Shown piece after piece: positions 31,336 through 41,375 of a stretch of 64,000 bases of DNA. This DNA is from Nothopassalora personata (lineage: Eukaryota > Ascomycota > Dothideomycetes > Mycosphaerellales > Mycosphaerellaceae), in contig CM066291.1 in assembly GCA_033816765.1 (NCBI GenBank), positions 186,001-250,000 of the forward strand. Direction: 5' to 3'. How positions within the stretch are numbered: position 1 is the first letter of the stretch; every line of letters begins with the position of its first letter. The position numbers and the translations under genes are program-made. The notes under the pieces are model-generated. The model saw only the letters and a program-made list of their open reading frames with translations. It was not told the origin of the DNA and ran no database searches.

Positions 31336-33293
31336 TGGTCTGTGTCAACGCGGCGGTGTCCCTCTTCTTCGCACTTCAGACACCGATTCTGGTCGATGCA
31401 TTCTTGGGCTCGAGTCGCATCCAGAGGCTGGATGTGCTGATACTGCTGAGGACGGTCAGCCCACTTGGTCTTAGCATTCGGGTTGGTAGTGGTGTTCGTG
31501 TTGCCTCCACCGCTCGAAGTGCTATCCTTCTTGTCATCGCCACCCTTGGTGTTCTTCTTGTCACCTTGGGTCTTGTTGCTGGTCTTGCCGTGCTTAAGGT
31601 CGTAGGCTTCAAACTTGTCCTCGTAATCGTACAGTGCTGAGACAACTTGTTCGAGAGTCATCTTGGCCGTATCCTCGTTCATGATGCGGTTGTCGTAGCG
31701 CGCATTCAGCTTGCGGAGTAAGAAGTCCTTCTCGAGCTTCTTCTCCTCGGCGCCGTTGTCCAGATTGACGATGTCGGCGTTCTCGCGGAAGGATGGGTAG
31801 AAGTCGCTGAACTTCTCCTTGTCGCCTTGCTGAAGAGTGTTGAGCTTGGTCATGGCGTTGGCGTGGGCGTTGCGGGTGCCGTAGCGCTTAGCCAGATCCT
31901 CCATCATCTCATCAACGGAGGCATACTGGGTAGTTGTGCCATCCGTGGACTTGGTGAGACTAGGAATCTTTGAGTCGACATATGTCCAAGCGCCGTTCTT
32001 CAGCCAGCTCTGGACGTTTTGAAGGGAGTCCTTTACTGTACGGTACTTGGATGCTTGCAGCTTAGCTTCAGCAGCACGCTGCCATTCTTGAAACTTGATG
32101 TCGTCGCTCTTCGGGTCGAACTTGGTAGGGGCCTTCGGTTCGGTAGAAGACTTGATGCCGGTAGTCATGTTGGCATCATATGTGGTGTATGCCGAGATGG
32201 GGTTGCCATCTGAGTCCGTCTTCTTACTAGCCCTCTCGCGACTACCGCTCTTGCGACTGTTCTTGCGGTTCTTGTCCTTGTCACCATCCTCGTCGTCCGA
32301 AGAGTCAGACGAATCAGGATCTCCGTTGTTCTTCGTGGGCTTGCCGGACTTCTGAGGCTTGTTTGGCTTGCCGCCATTCTGGCGACGCTCCAGCGACTCT
32401 TCGGACTCCGTTCTCTGCGGAGGTGGGTCCTGTTTCTCCTTGGACCGCCCTCGTTCCTTCTTTTGCTTCTCGAGCTCAGCAATGCGTTCCTCGGCAGCTA
32501 CAAGCTTGGCCTCAGCTGCCTTGCACTGGGTGCGGTACAGCTTCTTAGCTTCCGTGGCCTTGGCCGTATCAGCCTTGGCTTGGATAAGTTCATCGGGGTC
32601 GACGTTGATGGTGTTATCGTGCTTTGCGATCTCCTCCTTCAACTTGGTGATTTCCTCCTTGAGAGTGGTGTTCTCCGCTTGTTCCTCACCAATCGCATCC
32701 TCGAGTCGGTCCATCTGGTCCTTTGCATCTTGCGCCTTACGGAGGTTGATGCGGTTGGCCATCTCGAGTGTCGCATTTAGTTTGTGTGTGCGGCGATGGT
32801 CTGACTCGATGTCGCACAGGATCTTGTGGATCGCTTGAGGGTGGTCGTTGACCGTCTTCTTGAACTTATCGGCGTTCAGCCCATTCAGTGAGTCAAAAGC
32901 TTCCTGGAAGTTGTCGATAGTAACCCTCCTCTCAGGTGCGCTTGCACTCGTGCCCGCTCCTTCGTCTTCTGTCTCATCCTCGATGAACTCGTGCCCGCAC
33001 AGATCAGCCAAGTTCAGTTCTGTTTCGGCTTCCTCCTCTTCAATCTCTTGGAGTTGGTCGAACACTTTCTTATGCTGCTTGCGGTACTGGTTGTTCTCGT
33101 CGAGGAGCTTGTTCACAATATCCTCTTCTCGTCCTTGGGTCTGAGTCGCCTGGGCTGGGTTCGCGCTGTTGGGATCCGGCGGATCAGGTGGGAGGGTGAA
33201 GAAGGATGATCTACTAAGGGACGCGCGATGGACGCGTCGGTCAGTGTTCTCTGCGCCTGCGCCTGGCGCGCCGGTGCCGGTGGGTCTTGCCAT
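31221..33293 (-). CDS. gag: E1 Gag (capsid/nucleocapsid)
   Basis: 690-codon intact frame starting at ATG 33293, 150 nt inside the 5' LTR. The N-terminus is Pro-rich and acidic. A long coiled-coil-like, Lys/Glu-rich part occupies roughly residues 170-290, then a charged Ser/Asp/Lys linker, a gypsy-type capsid region (about 395-580), and a zinc knuckle at 638-654 (C638, C641, H646, C654; CX2CX4HX7C, with a longer last spacing than the usual four). The C-terminus is Asn/Gly/Arg-rich. Gag packages the RNA into virus-like particles in the cytoplasm. Its stop TAG (31223-31221) lies three codons after the first slippery codon. The N-terminal coiled coil makes it longer than many gypsy Gags. Confidence 0.95.
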   Translation of the reverse strand: MARPTGTGAPGAGAENTDRRVHRASLSRSSFFTLPPDPPDPNSANPAQATQTQGREEDIVNKLLDENNQYRKQHKKVFDQLQEIEEEEAETELNLADLCGHEFIEDETEDEGAGTSASAPERRVTIDNFQEAFDSLNGLNADKFKKTVNDHPQAIHKILCDIESDHRRTHKLNATLEMANRINLRKAQDAKDQMDRLEDAIGEEQAENTTLKEEITKLKEEIAKHDNTINVDPDELIQAKADTAKATEAKKLYRTQCKAAEAKLVAAEERIAELEKQKKERGRSKEKQDPPPQRTESEESLERRQNGGKPNKPQKSGKPTKNNGDPDSSDSSDDEDGDKDKNRKNSRKSGSRERASKKTDSDGNPISAYTTYDANMTTGIKSSTEPKAPTKFDPKSDDIKFQEWQRAAEAKLQASKYRTVKDSLQNVQSWLKNGAWTYVDSKIPSLTKSTDGTTTQYASVDEMMEDLAKRYGTRNAHANAMTKLNTLQQGDKEKFSDFYPSFRENADIVNLDNGAEEKKLEKDFLLRKLNARYDNRIMNEDTAKMTLEQVVSALYDYEDKFEAYDLKHGKTSNKTQGDKKNTKGGDDKKDSTSSGGGNTNTTTNPNAKTKWADRPQQYQHIQPLDATRAQECIDQNRCLKCEEEGHRRVDTDQCPLRDVARRPFAPGYNPSNNRRNGGGNANNNGGAGNA
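31227..31233 (-). promoter_or_regulatory. -1 ribosomal frameshift site G GGA AAC
   Basis: The heptamer GGGAAAC sits in the correct phase of Gag (gcG GGA AAC gcc tag). Slipping back by one base leads into the Pol frame (ggg aaa cgc cta). It fits the X XXY YYZ rule exactly and is followed by a 5-nt spacer and a hairpin. Confidence 0.9.
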
Positions 33294-33431
33294 TGCTGCT
33301 GTGTTAGCTATGACCTACTTCAAGGTGCGACTCAGTCGAGTCCAACACCTGATCTCAGCACCTTGTGCTGTCGCGGTTTCTCTGCAATCTCCCGAATGCA
33401 GCTTCTCGTGTCTCTCTACACGTTGGTGATG

Positions 33432-33443
33432 ATCTATTCGAAG
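33432..33443 (-). other. E1 primer-binding region (self-primer type)
   Basis: Directly inside the 5' LTR the transcript reads CUUCGAAUAGAUC. It lacks the TGG expected when a tRNA 3' end is the primer. Ten bases (TCGAATAGAT) are complementary to a segment of the LTR itself, as in the Tf1/sushi self-priming group. Confidence 0.6.
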
Positions 33444-33636
33444 TGTCACAAGCAGGTGCAAGCACGTGGTCGGATAAGGTACAAGTCGAATAGATAGCTA
33501 TCTAAGAGAGGCGCGGAGAGCGCGAGATACTTAAGGGAGCGCCAAGCCGATTAGTCAGCGGCTTAGTCAGCGGCGCGCTTGTGGTGCCCACGCACGTGCG
33601 CGCGGATCGAGGTGAATGGGCGCCGGTACGGTGACA
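33444..33636 (-). repeat. E1 5' LTR (193 bp)
   Basis: Same as 26098-26290 with no difference seen. Followed on the right by the CTAGA duplication (33637-33641). Confidence 0.97.
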
Positions 33637-34362
33637 CTAGAACTAGAATTAGAACTAGAAATTTATAGGCTATAGCTATAGCCGGAAATTAACTAGAAAC
33701 TAGGAGCCTATAAACGCGCACTAACCACTTAGTTCCACTTATTCTTACATAACTCCTTTATCTAGACCTACTCGTTATCGTAGCTAACACTAGTCTTACT
33801 AGACGCGTCCCTAAGTAGCTAGCTAGTAAAGTTCCTATAGTAGTTACGGAAGAAGCTCTTATTACGCCCTTCGCTTATGAAGTATATCTACTCGAGAGTA
33901 GTGACTAAGCTAAGCTACTTATCTATCAATTTTATAGCTCGGACGCGCTAATTATACATCTTCTTATAGAAGAGCTCCGAGTCTAGGCGGATCGTAGCAT
34001 TAAGCTACCTTCTAGTATTAAGGATGACTTCGTTATCGTTCTAAGACTTTAAACCCGCTAGGGCATCGGATAGAGGGCTAATGCTACTAAGGTGTACGGC
34101 CGTAGGAAAAGGATAGCCGGGTACTAGGCGTCGATACTTAAACCCTATAGCGCTTTTACTTAGCGTCTTAAAGTCACGATAGAGATCTATTACCTAGTGC
34201 ATACTCTAGCTTCTCTAGAGTTTAAGATAGTTATCGTCGCGGATCTCGATAAAGTAAGGGTTAATCTAACGTAGCGTCCTCTTATATGCGGCCTACCTTA
34301 TTAGAACGCCTATAGTAGTTACTTGCATTTGCCTAGCGCTTAGGTCCTCTCTAAACTAGCTG

Positions 34363-34675
34363 CTTTTCCTCGTAGGAAGGATGCGGCGTACAAGACCTTA
34401 GAGGCCTCGCCTTGAAACTGGTGTGCGTTGAAGTGAAGGTACAACTGAACCTGCAGTTGAAAAGCCTCCAGTTTGTCCTTGGTCCCGTCGAACGTCTCCG
34501 GCATAGATACCTTAGGTGCACGGTGGTGGTCCTGTGAGTTCAGCATACCCATAGGAGTGTTGTTGTTCTTGCTGCTTCCTGTAATCGACATTTCGCTCAT
34601 TCGTTCCGTGATGCCAGTTGACTGTGGCTGTTGTCGTGACGGACTCCGGGTAGCGTCTCTCCCAGACATATGCAA
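34363..34675 (-). pseudogene. E2 Gag, N-terminal fragment
   Basis: ATG at 34675 opens a frame with a Ser/Gln-rich start and then the gypsy Gag block MPETFDGTKDKLEAFQLQV followed by LYLHFNAHQF and YAASFLRGKAA, which is the first part of the retrotransposon Gag domain. The frame crosses into A DNA after about codon 104 and ends on a chance stop. Truncated, so non-functional. Confidence 0.8.
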
Positions 34676-34701
34676 AGTGCCCTGGTGGTGGTGCTCAAAG
34701 T

Positions 34702-35017
34702 TGTTAGGAACCGCTGTACGTTATCCCAACTGGGCTTGGATCTTTGCAGTGATGTCTCTGACTCGTTGAGAAGGTAGTGGTCCCAAACAGTATATGGTGT
34801 ATACTTGAAATGAGTTGAGCACGAGGCTCCTATCTACTTGCAAAAGAGCGTCGTCTATATAGTGCCATGTCTTGGCGCGGTCTGTCCTGCTCTCTCGGTA
34901 GAGCACTAAGAGCGCTCTGCTCTGAGTCACACAAGAGCGCCCGCTCATTGGCAGCGCGTGTCCCTATTCCCAACGAATGAAGTTCTTCCACGTGCACGAT
35001 CGTACCGGACCGTAACA
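34702..35017 (-). repeat. E2 5' LTR (316 bp)
   Basis: Minus-strand ends TGTTACGG...CCTAACA, a TGTTA/TAACA inverted pair. It ends 26 bp before the Gag ATG. No second copy in the window. Confidence 0.65.
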
Positions 35018-35109
35018 ACGAGTTAGCGGCTCTCTACTTATAGTACGACAAAAAATAGACACACCGAGAAAATTAAGACTCGGGACGAGCTTAGCTAAGA
35101 TAGGGATAG
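35018..35109. other. RIP-damaged spacer between E2 and a B-type LTR
   Basis: No ORF or family recognised. It may be the internal 3' end of the element whose plus-strand LTR follows. Confidence 0.4.
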
Positions 35110-35527
35110 TGTTACGGTTTTAAAGAACGAGAGAAAGAGAGTCCCGTAAGATACGTGCTAGGAATATAGAAACTAGAAGACAAGGTCCAATCGCTTAGAC
35201 CTCTAACGCGATTAGGTTATATGCGCGACCGTAGTAAACCTATATAGTCGAATACGTAAAGCGAGGCGACTAGACGACTAGAAGACCTCGACTAGTTAAA
35301 TAGTCGACTATAGAGCTAAGATATAGTAATGTCTCCTTTGTATTTAGGAACGCTAGAAACCCTTATAGTTCTAATACGTTTAACTTATGTTACTATCTTA
35401 CTAATTAGAATATACTCTTATCCTAATTATTTATCTTCACTTAGCTTACTTTAGTCTCTCTAAAGAATACCGCTACGTAACTTAACTTATCTCTCTTTTA
35501 AGACTAGCCCTAGAACGAGACATAACA
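35110..35527 (+). repeat. B-type LTR, plus orientation (418 bp)
   Basis: Begins TGTTACGG and ends GACATAACA. Its last ~200 bp is the reverse complement of the first ~205 bp of the B copy 2 LTR (40174-40380); the other part (U3) differs. RIP-damaged. It may be a solo LTR or the end of a lost element. Confidence 0.7.
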
Positions 35528-37960
35528 TACTACCCTAATAAGCCCTATTAAAGCTAAAAATCGTAGGCCTAGGAAAGGAGATAAACCGAGTATAGTATTA
35601 AGGGTATAGCGCTACTTATAAGAGCTATAGCCCGGGGTCTTATCGTATAATCTATTAGCTTAGAGAATACTATATGTTCTAGTAGACGCCGCCGTTACTA
35701 ACCTCGTTTAATTCTCGTATGTACTATCGGTATACGTCGAATTCTCGACTTATTATTTCTCTAACCGATTTAACCCGCGGCGCTAGGTTAGCGTTATTAT
35801 ACTAGTATAGTATATTACTATTAATGTAGGCACCGGTACTATTAAGATCGGCTTAGTTAGCTTTATTAATGCCGAATTTATCGAGGATCTAGTTATAGTT
35901 AGTATACGTAACGATACTACTCGTAGTACCGACTTTACCTCGAACACGGAGGTAGCTAAGCGGGTTAATAGTCTTCTAACTACGCTTATTAGGGCGAAAC
36001 CACGACCTATTCTTTACCTTAATAGCTAAAAAACTCTTACCTTTAAAGAGCTAGTCCTAGACCTTAAGCGTACGCTTATATAGGGTATTAGCGGTAATAC
36101 CGGGATTCGTAACGAAGTAGAGGGCCTTATAGTAGAAATCTCGAACATACTAATCGTATATTATAGCGCTAACCTTACTATCCCTCTTAAGAACCCGCGA
36201 GATAGCATACTCGAGCATCTTAAGACCCGCTATCCGGTACTTAGGTAGCTAGTTAATACTATCTACGTTAATCGAGTTTCTAAACTTAACGCTATAGTAC
36301 CGCTTATTGTAGGTACAGTTAGCGCGCTTAATCCGGAGGGCCTCGTCTTCTTATAGAATCTAATTCTTAAAGACTAATACATCCCTAATTATAGCCGAAG
36401 GTAATATAGTAAGTATCGGATTGCTATTCTTAGTTAAGGCCGGAGTAGATCGTAGAGTACTAACTAGTATACCTAGCGGACTACCCTCGCGTATAGGTAC
36501 GCCCTCTAGCGTTTAGTTAGGCGAGGATCGAGTAGGCGTAGTTATACCCTTACCTATACTCTCGCCTATACGGAGCTACTTAAGTCGACTCGACTTACGA
36601 CCGCCTCTCGATAGGACTGTAGGCTAGGTAGAGGCTAGTAGAGTTAGCGTAGTACTCTTTATACGTCCTTTACCTTTACTACCCGGTAGTAGCTAAGGCT
36701 ATTACTAGCTAGACGGTCTAGGTTAACCTATACTATCCTCTAGGGACGCGGACTTCTTAGTAATAGTACCTTCTATAAAGTATAGAAGGCTATCCTTATA
36801 GACGGCTAGGCGGTATCTTCTAATAATCTCCCTACTCTTAGCCGACTACGGATTAATGCTACGTGCTTTAGCCTCCCTATCGCACCGGGTAAGATTACTA
36901 AGCTCTAGAATTCGCTTACGATCTATACCCTTACGGCCAATCCTTATACGCTAGATTAATACCCTCTAAATTCTACTAATAGCCCTACTATAGTCTAGGT
37001 ACTTGTTAATAAAGGCCGTGAACTAGCGGCGCCCGCTATAAGTACTATAAAGCTCGGAGATAATACGTCGATTAAGGATCTTATTATCTATCTACTATAG
37101 CTAGTAGCGGGTAAGCGTAGCTCGAAGAGTCTTCTTATAATTATAAATCTCTAAACCGGTCTTACGAATCTTACTAACAATAGGAAATAAGACATTAAGC
37201 TTCTTACTACTAAGGAATTTATCCTTATAGCTCTTACCTATACCGTTCTTAACTTCCTCGAAAAATAGGTTAACCTAGATAGAGTAGTCTTCGAATACCT
37301 TCTCGAAGCCCTTATAGAAGTCCTTTAATACCTTAACCCGCTTCTAAGGACTAAGCTCCCGGAACATAGTATTAGCGGCGAACTTCGGCGTGTTTGTATT
37401 AGTAAGGATATACTTAACGTTGTCCGGTAGACGAAGAGACTTAAATAAGGTCTAAGGTAGGCGGGTAAGCCTAGTAATAGTACTAGTAAGCGCTACACTC
37501 GAACTAGCCGGGCGTAACGAAGGACTAGCTAAAGCTATAATAACTAGGATTCGCTAGTAGTGAGATCGTAAGAGCTAGCTATCTCGTAGTACTACTCTAG
37601 GGTATTAGTAAGCTTTAAAAGCTTAGTGTCGGGGCAAAAGCTTTAAAGAAGGTTAAGGTCGTAAAGAGAGAGGCTAAAGAACCGTATAATATATATAGAA
37701 GTAGTTAGATAGATATATAGTGTTAAAGAAAAAGAGAGGAAGTAGTAGGTAGAGAGCTATACTTAAGTATACCTCTTAGCGTATGTCCCTATAACCGTTA
37801 TAAGGTAGTAGTACCGAGACCGGTCTTATAAGTAGTAAGAGTAGTACTATTAAGGTTATACTAAAGGTCCGATAACCCTATATATAACCGAAAACTAGTA
37901 CTAGCAACTACCTAGGTAAGCATTCGATAGAGGCATGCTATATTATTACGTAATCTAATA

Positions 37961-37980
37961 TACCGGTCCCGGGACCGGTA
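37961..37980. repeat. Palindrome before ORF3, A copy 3
   Basis: Perfect 20-bp core taccggtccc-gggaccggta; the outer arm is changed on one side (tatac for attta). Same position as 9947 and 50761. Confidence 0.92.
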
Positions 37981-38125
37981 AATGTAACTCTACTAACTAA
38001 GGTCTAACTAAGGTAAGAATATCCTATAAAGTAAAGTCTAGATAACCGAATTAGCTTAATAAAACTAAGGAGTATACGCAATATATACCTAAGAGAAGTA
38101 AACTCCGTACGCTATTACTAGCTAA

Positions 38126-40173
38126 TTAGTTCTTAGCCTCGATCCTACTAAATTGTAAAATTTTGGCTATAGAAAGGTTATAAGGCCTAACCTATAGCTT
38201 CTTAGATTCCGGTTTAGGATCCGATCCCCTTTCGTTAACTCCTATAGGTAGTAACTCTTCGTCGGCGATAGGCTCGATCTCGTTCGAATTACTACTATCT
38301 TCGCTATTAGCGACTTCTCTCTCCCCTATTACGAGATCGATCCTATTAACTAAGCTTAGTACTCCTATGTTATCCGGGCGGAGCTCTAGAACTAGCTTAA
38401 GGTTTTCTTATACCTAAACACCCTTTATTAGCGTACTATTAAGTTCCTTAAGAATATAGGTACTAAATTCCCTAGAGACACTAGACACCTAATATAGACC
38501 TTACTATCGGTAACCAATCTTACGTAAGAAGTCGTCCTTATATAGCTTATCGAACTTTATAATAAGGTCGCCCTTCTAGAACCTAATAACGTTAACATTC
38601 CGGTAAGAATTAAAGTAGTCCTTACTAAGTTCTCTTAGCCGCTTCCTTCGAGTATATAGCTCTTCTAAACTAAGGTCTTGAGCCTAGAGTTAACGCGCAC
38701 GTATAGCAAGTAGGTCCTTAGTCGTTCTTACTAATCCCTATTAATAATTAGCCTACGTCGGGTACTTAACCTTAATTAGTAGAATCGTGCGATAGCTATA
38801 TAGGACCTAAGCTAGCGTTATTCTAGTAGTACGATAGGTCGTGGTCCTATTAGCCTATACTATAGCGGGTACCCATTGCTCCTATCCGCGGTATGTGTTC
38901 CTTATAAGCTTTACTAACGCTATAAGAATCGGACGGTACCTAACCTCGACCGGAGCATTAGACTACGGATAGTACGGTAATATTCGGATCCTTTGAATAC
39001 TAAGTCCTACGAGTAACCGCTTAACCTTAGCCGTATAAACCGTAGCGTTATTAAGCATAATTTTAGTATAGTAGTCGTACCTATAGAAGACATCTTTATA
39101 TAGAAACTTAGTAACCGTCTTAGAGCTAGGAGGTACCCTAGTTACTCTAGCCTCGATCTAGTTACTAAGTGCTTTGCGCGTAACTAGGAGGTATCTATTT
39201 TTATGTACCTAGACGGGGTCCGAGTACTACTTTTTACTAATAACCTAAGGGATTAATAAGTAAAGCTTACTAGCGCGCTATTTACCTTCGCGAAACCTAT
39301 AAGGAGCATAACTTTGAACCTACGTAGAGACATCGGCGAAGTACCTATCCTAGTAATAGTAATCGGAAATAAGGTTATATACGACCTTAGCGCTATAATA
39401 ACCGTGTCTCTTATAGCATTCTATAACGATCTCCTTCTAAGCCTTATTATCGTTAATTATAAGTTATAATAGTACTTCTCGGCGCTTCTAGAAGAATACT
39501 AATTAATCCTAGATAAAGAAATTAACGCTCTTCTTTACTAGCTGTCGGTACTTAGTACGGGTAATACTATTAGGTCGGGTCCTAGTTTCTATAACCTAAG
39601 TAAGTTACTAAGAGCTTTTAGAATATTAGTCCTCGAGATATCGTGTTTTCTAGATTTTAACTAGATAGGTATTAACCGGCTCCGGGTATCCGAATAGCTT
39701 ATTATTAATTATCCGGTCGACTTCGTCTACGTTAGCTTCTATAGGTTCCTAAGGTGTAGAGACCCTACGAGATAGGGCATCTATACTAGTATACCTAGTC
39801 CCCGTAACGTACTTTACTTCGAATGTAAATAGCCTAATCTATACGACCTACCGGGCTATTGCCAAGTTAGGTAGGTCTAAAGCCGGCCGGTTAAGCTACT
39901 ATATAAGTGTCTTAGCATTAACCTTAAGGACAAAATTAATGCTAGTAACATATCTCTAGATCTTCCTAAGCCCCTTAAGGACCCTAAGGCATTTCCGCTT
40001 ACTAGTATTATATCTAGATTCTAACGCGTTCTAGATTCTACTCTTATACCGCACCGGGTAACGCCGTTAGGTACTATCTATTAATTCCTAAGAAACGATA
40101 CATCCCTATCTAGTGCCGCTAGTATTAACTAAGATAAAAATAGACCTAGTACTAGGTAAGTAGTAGAGAGTAA
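38126..40173 (-). pseudogene. A ORF2 3' part, copy 3 (integrase, part of RNase H)
   Basis: Reverse-strand copy of the A integrase and part of RNase H, ending at the same TAA as copy 1. The RT is lost at 40173 where B LTR begins. Full of TAG/TAA. Confidence 0.75.
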
Positions 40174-40606
40174 TGTTATGTCTCGTTCTAGGGCTAGTCT
40201 TAAAAGAGAGATAAGTTAAGTTACGTAGCGGTATTCTTTAGAGAGGCTAAAGTAAGCTAAGCAAAGATCAATGATTAGGATAAGAGTTATATTCCAATTA
40301 GTAAGATAGGAACATAAGTTAAACGCATTAGAACCATAAGGGTTCCTAGCGTTCCTAAATATAAAGGAGTTTATCGCCGGATCTGTAGTGTCTATCTACA
40401 GATCCTATAGACCTAAGGGATCTATAGTGTCTATCTATAGATTCTATAGACCTAAGGGATCTATAGGATCTATCGAGGGAGCTATAGATCCTCTATATAG
40501 GGGATCTATATTTCTATATAGGGGATCTATGTTACGGGGCATAGATCTAATAATGTTACGTGTTAGCGCGGGGAAGCCTTAGGTCTACCGTACTTAGACT
40601 GTAACA
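40174..40606 (-). repeat. B copy 2 3' LTR (433 bp)
   Basis: Minus-strand ends TGTTACAGTC...CATAACA. The polypurine tract on its right (minus-strand gggaagggggatgg) shows the orientation. Confidence 0.85.
40381..40545. repeat. 39-bp and 20-bp tandem repeats in B U3
   Basis: Two 39-bp units (40381-40419, 40420-40458; each ends ctatagacctaaggg), then two units containing ctatataggggatctat (near 40494 and 40514). Repeats in U3 often carry promoter or enhancer sites. Confidence 0.85.
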
Positions 40607-40621
40607 CCATCCCCCTTCCCG
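40607..40621 (-). other. B polypurine tract
   Basis: On the minus strand, cgggaagggggatgg directly precedes the LTR start TGTTACAG. Confidence 0.85.
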
Positions 40622-40682
40622 TCTAGTCTCGTCCCGAGACTAGTCTTAACCTTAACGTATCCTACCTTACTCGTAGGTAAGG

Positions 40683-41375
40683 ATGTCTTCCCTTCTTCCT
40701 ACTCCTATCTTACCTTCCGACGCGCTATCTACTCGAAAACGAAAGACTCGCGCGAATCGCGTCTATCGCCTCGGAGAAGAAGTTATAAAGCCTTACTCTC
40801 GGTACATAAAAAATAACCTAACGTACCGCGTGCATATCTCGTCCGGGAAGTGCTCTTATTACTATCTTAGTAATGTAGCGCGGTGCGACCCGAAGGTAAC
40901 CGAGGTAGAGTAGAAAAGGCTCGGGGATTAGCGAAAAAAGTTATTAGCCGATCTCGATCATACGAAGGAGGCTCTCTTAGAGGCCTCGGTAAAAATGATA
41001 GAGGCGTATACGAAGGAGATGCGTCTTCGGAAGCAATTAGATGCCGTTAACCGTAAGGTAGAGGAAGGTCGTACTCTCGAGGAGCAAGAGATCGAGGAGG
41101 AGGAAGCGGCGGATCGGGAGTTAGTAGCGTAGGGCTTACTACTCGAACTCGTTCCCGACTCTAGTCTTACTCTAAGTCCTCTAACTCGGAGTGCTATAGA
41201 TAGTTTCACCGACGATAGGTTCTAGGGTTTCTTTAATAGTGTAGTAGCGGAACCTGTTAACGGCGCGCCCCTACTACTTAGTAGCGGTAGAAATCTCTTA
41301 GTAGCTAGTAGTAGTTCTTAAGGTTCGCCCTTAGCTCCTAGGTATTTTCTAAATTATCGTATCCTCTCTATTTAA
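40683..41375 (+). pseudogene. B antisense ORF with zinc-cluster-like motif, overlapping the chromodomain
   Basis: From ATG 40683 one plus-strand frame runs 230 codons to TAA 41373 with only five internal stops (four TAG, one TAA), far fewer than in neighbouring frames. It shows a basic N-terminus, a Cys/Tyr motif (YSRYIKNNLTYRVHISSGKC, then SYYYLSNVARC) that looks like a zinc cluster with Cys-to-Tyr changes, a coiled-coil-like Lys/Glu region (about codons 95-160) and a Ser-rich tail. It runs opposite to pol. Its last ~100 bp overlap, on the other strand, the final helix of the chromodomain. I recall similar proteins annotated as hypothetical in fungal genomes; this was not checked. Confidence 0.7.

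Larger units (their letters stand above)
26098..33636 (-). mobile_element. E1: intact young Ty3/gypsy (chromovirus-type) element, 7.5 kb
   Basis: Complete element on the minus strand: two 193-bp LTRs that I see as identical, a 5-bp target duplication, Gag (690 codons) and Pol (about 1700 codons in the -1 frame), a polypurine tract and a primer-binding region. There are no premature stops and normal CpA/TpG content, in sharp contrast to the RIP-damaged DNA on both sides. It was therefore inserted after the surrounding DNA was mutated, and has not itself been through effective RIP. By structure it could be active. Confidence 0.97.
34363..35017 (-). mobile_element. E2: 5' fragment of a second, unmutated gypsy element
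   Basis: This segment has normal CpA/TpG and contains a 5' LTR (34702-35017), a short leader, and the first ~105 codons of Gag, all on the minus strand. It then stops abruptly at 34363 against RIP-damaged A ORF3. It is not E1: neither LTR nor Gag matches. The rest of the element is absent. Confidence 0.8.
33729..37680 (-). pseudogene. A ORF3, copy 3 (split by insertion)
   Basis: Reverse-strand copy of the third ORF of element A. It runs from about 37680 down to a TAA at 33731-33729 (TGA in copies 1 and 2, changed by RIP). The part 34363-35527 is foreign, and about 260 bp of the ORF (copy 1 about 12421-12690) is missing there. The rest matches copy 1 with mostly C/T and G/A differences. Upstream (37680-38125) are the CT-rich tract and the palindrome. 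Confidence 0.65.
25217..40173 (-). mobile_element. Element A copy 3, reversed, 5'-truncated, with nested insertions
   Basis: This is the reverse complement of A from its 3' LTR (25217-25587) back to about position 7745 of copy 1, in the RT-RNase H region. It is interrupted by E1 (26098-33636) and by a composite patch (34363-35527) that replaces about 260 bp of A ORF3. At 40173 it abuts the B copy 2 LTR, so the 5' half is gone. It is RIP-damaged apart from the inserted young DNA. Confidence 0.9.

Noticed and set aside
31095..31640. 181-codon plus-strand ORF with hydrophobic stretches inside E1, and many similar ORFs on both strands at 26230-33500
   Set aside because: They are antisense or out-of-frame shadows of the intact E1 Gag and Pol frames, have no own promoter and no protein-like features.
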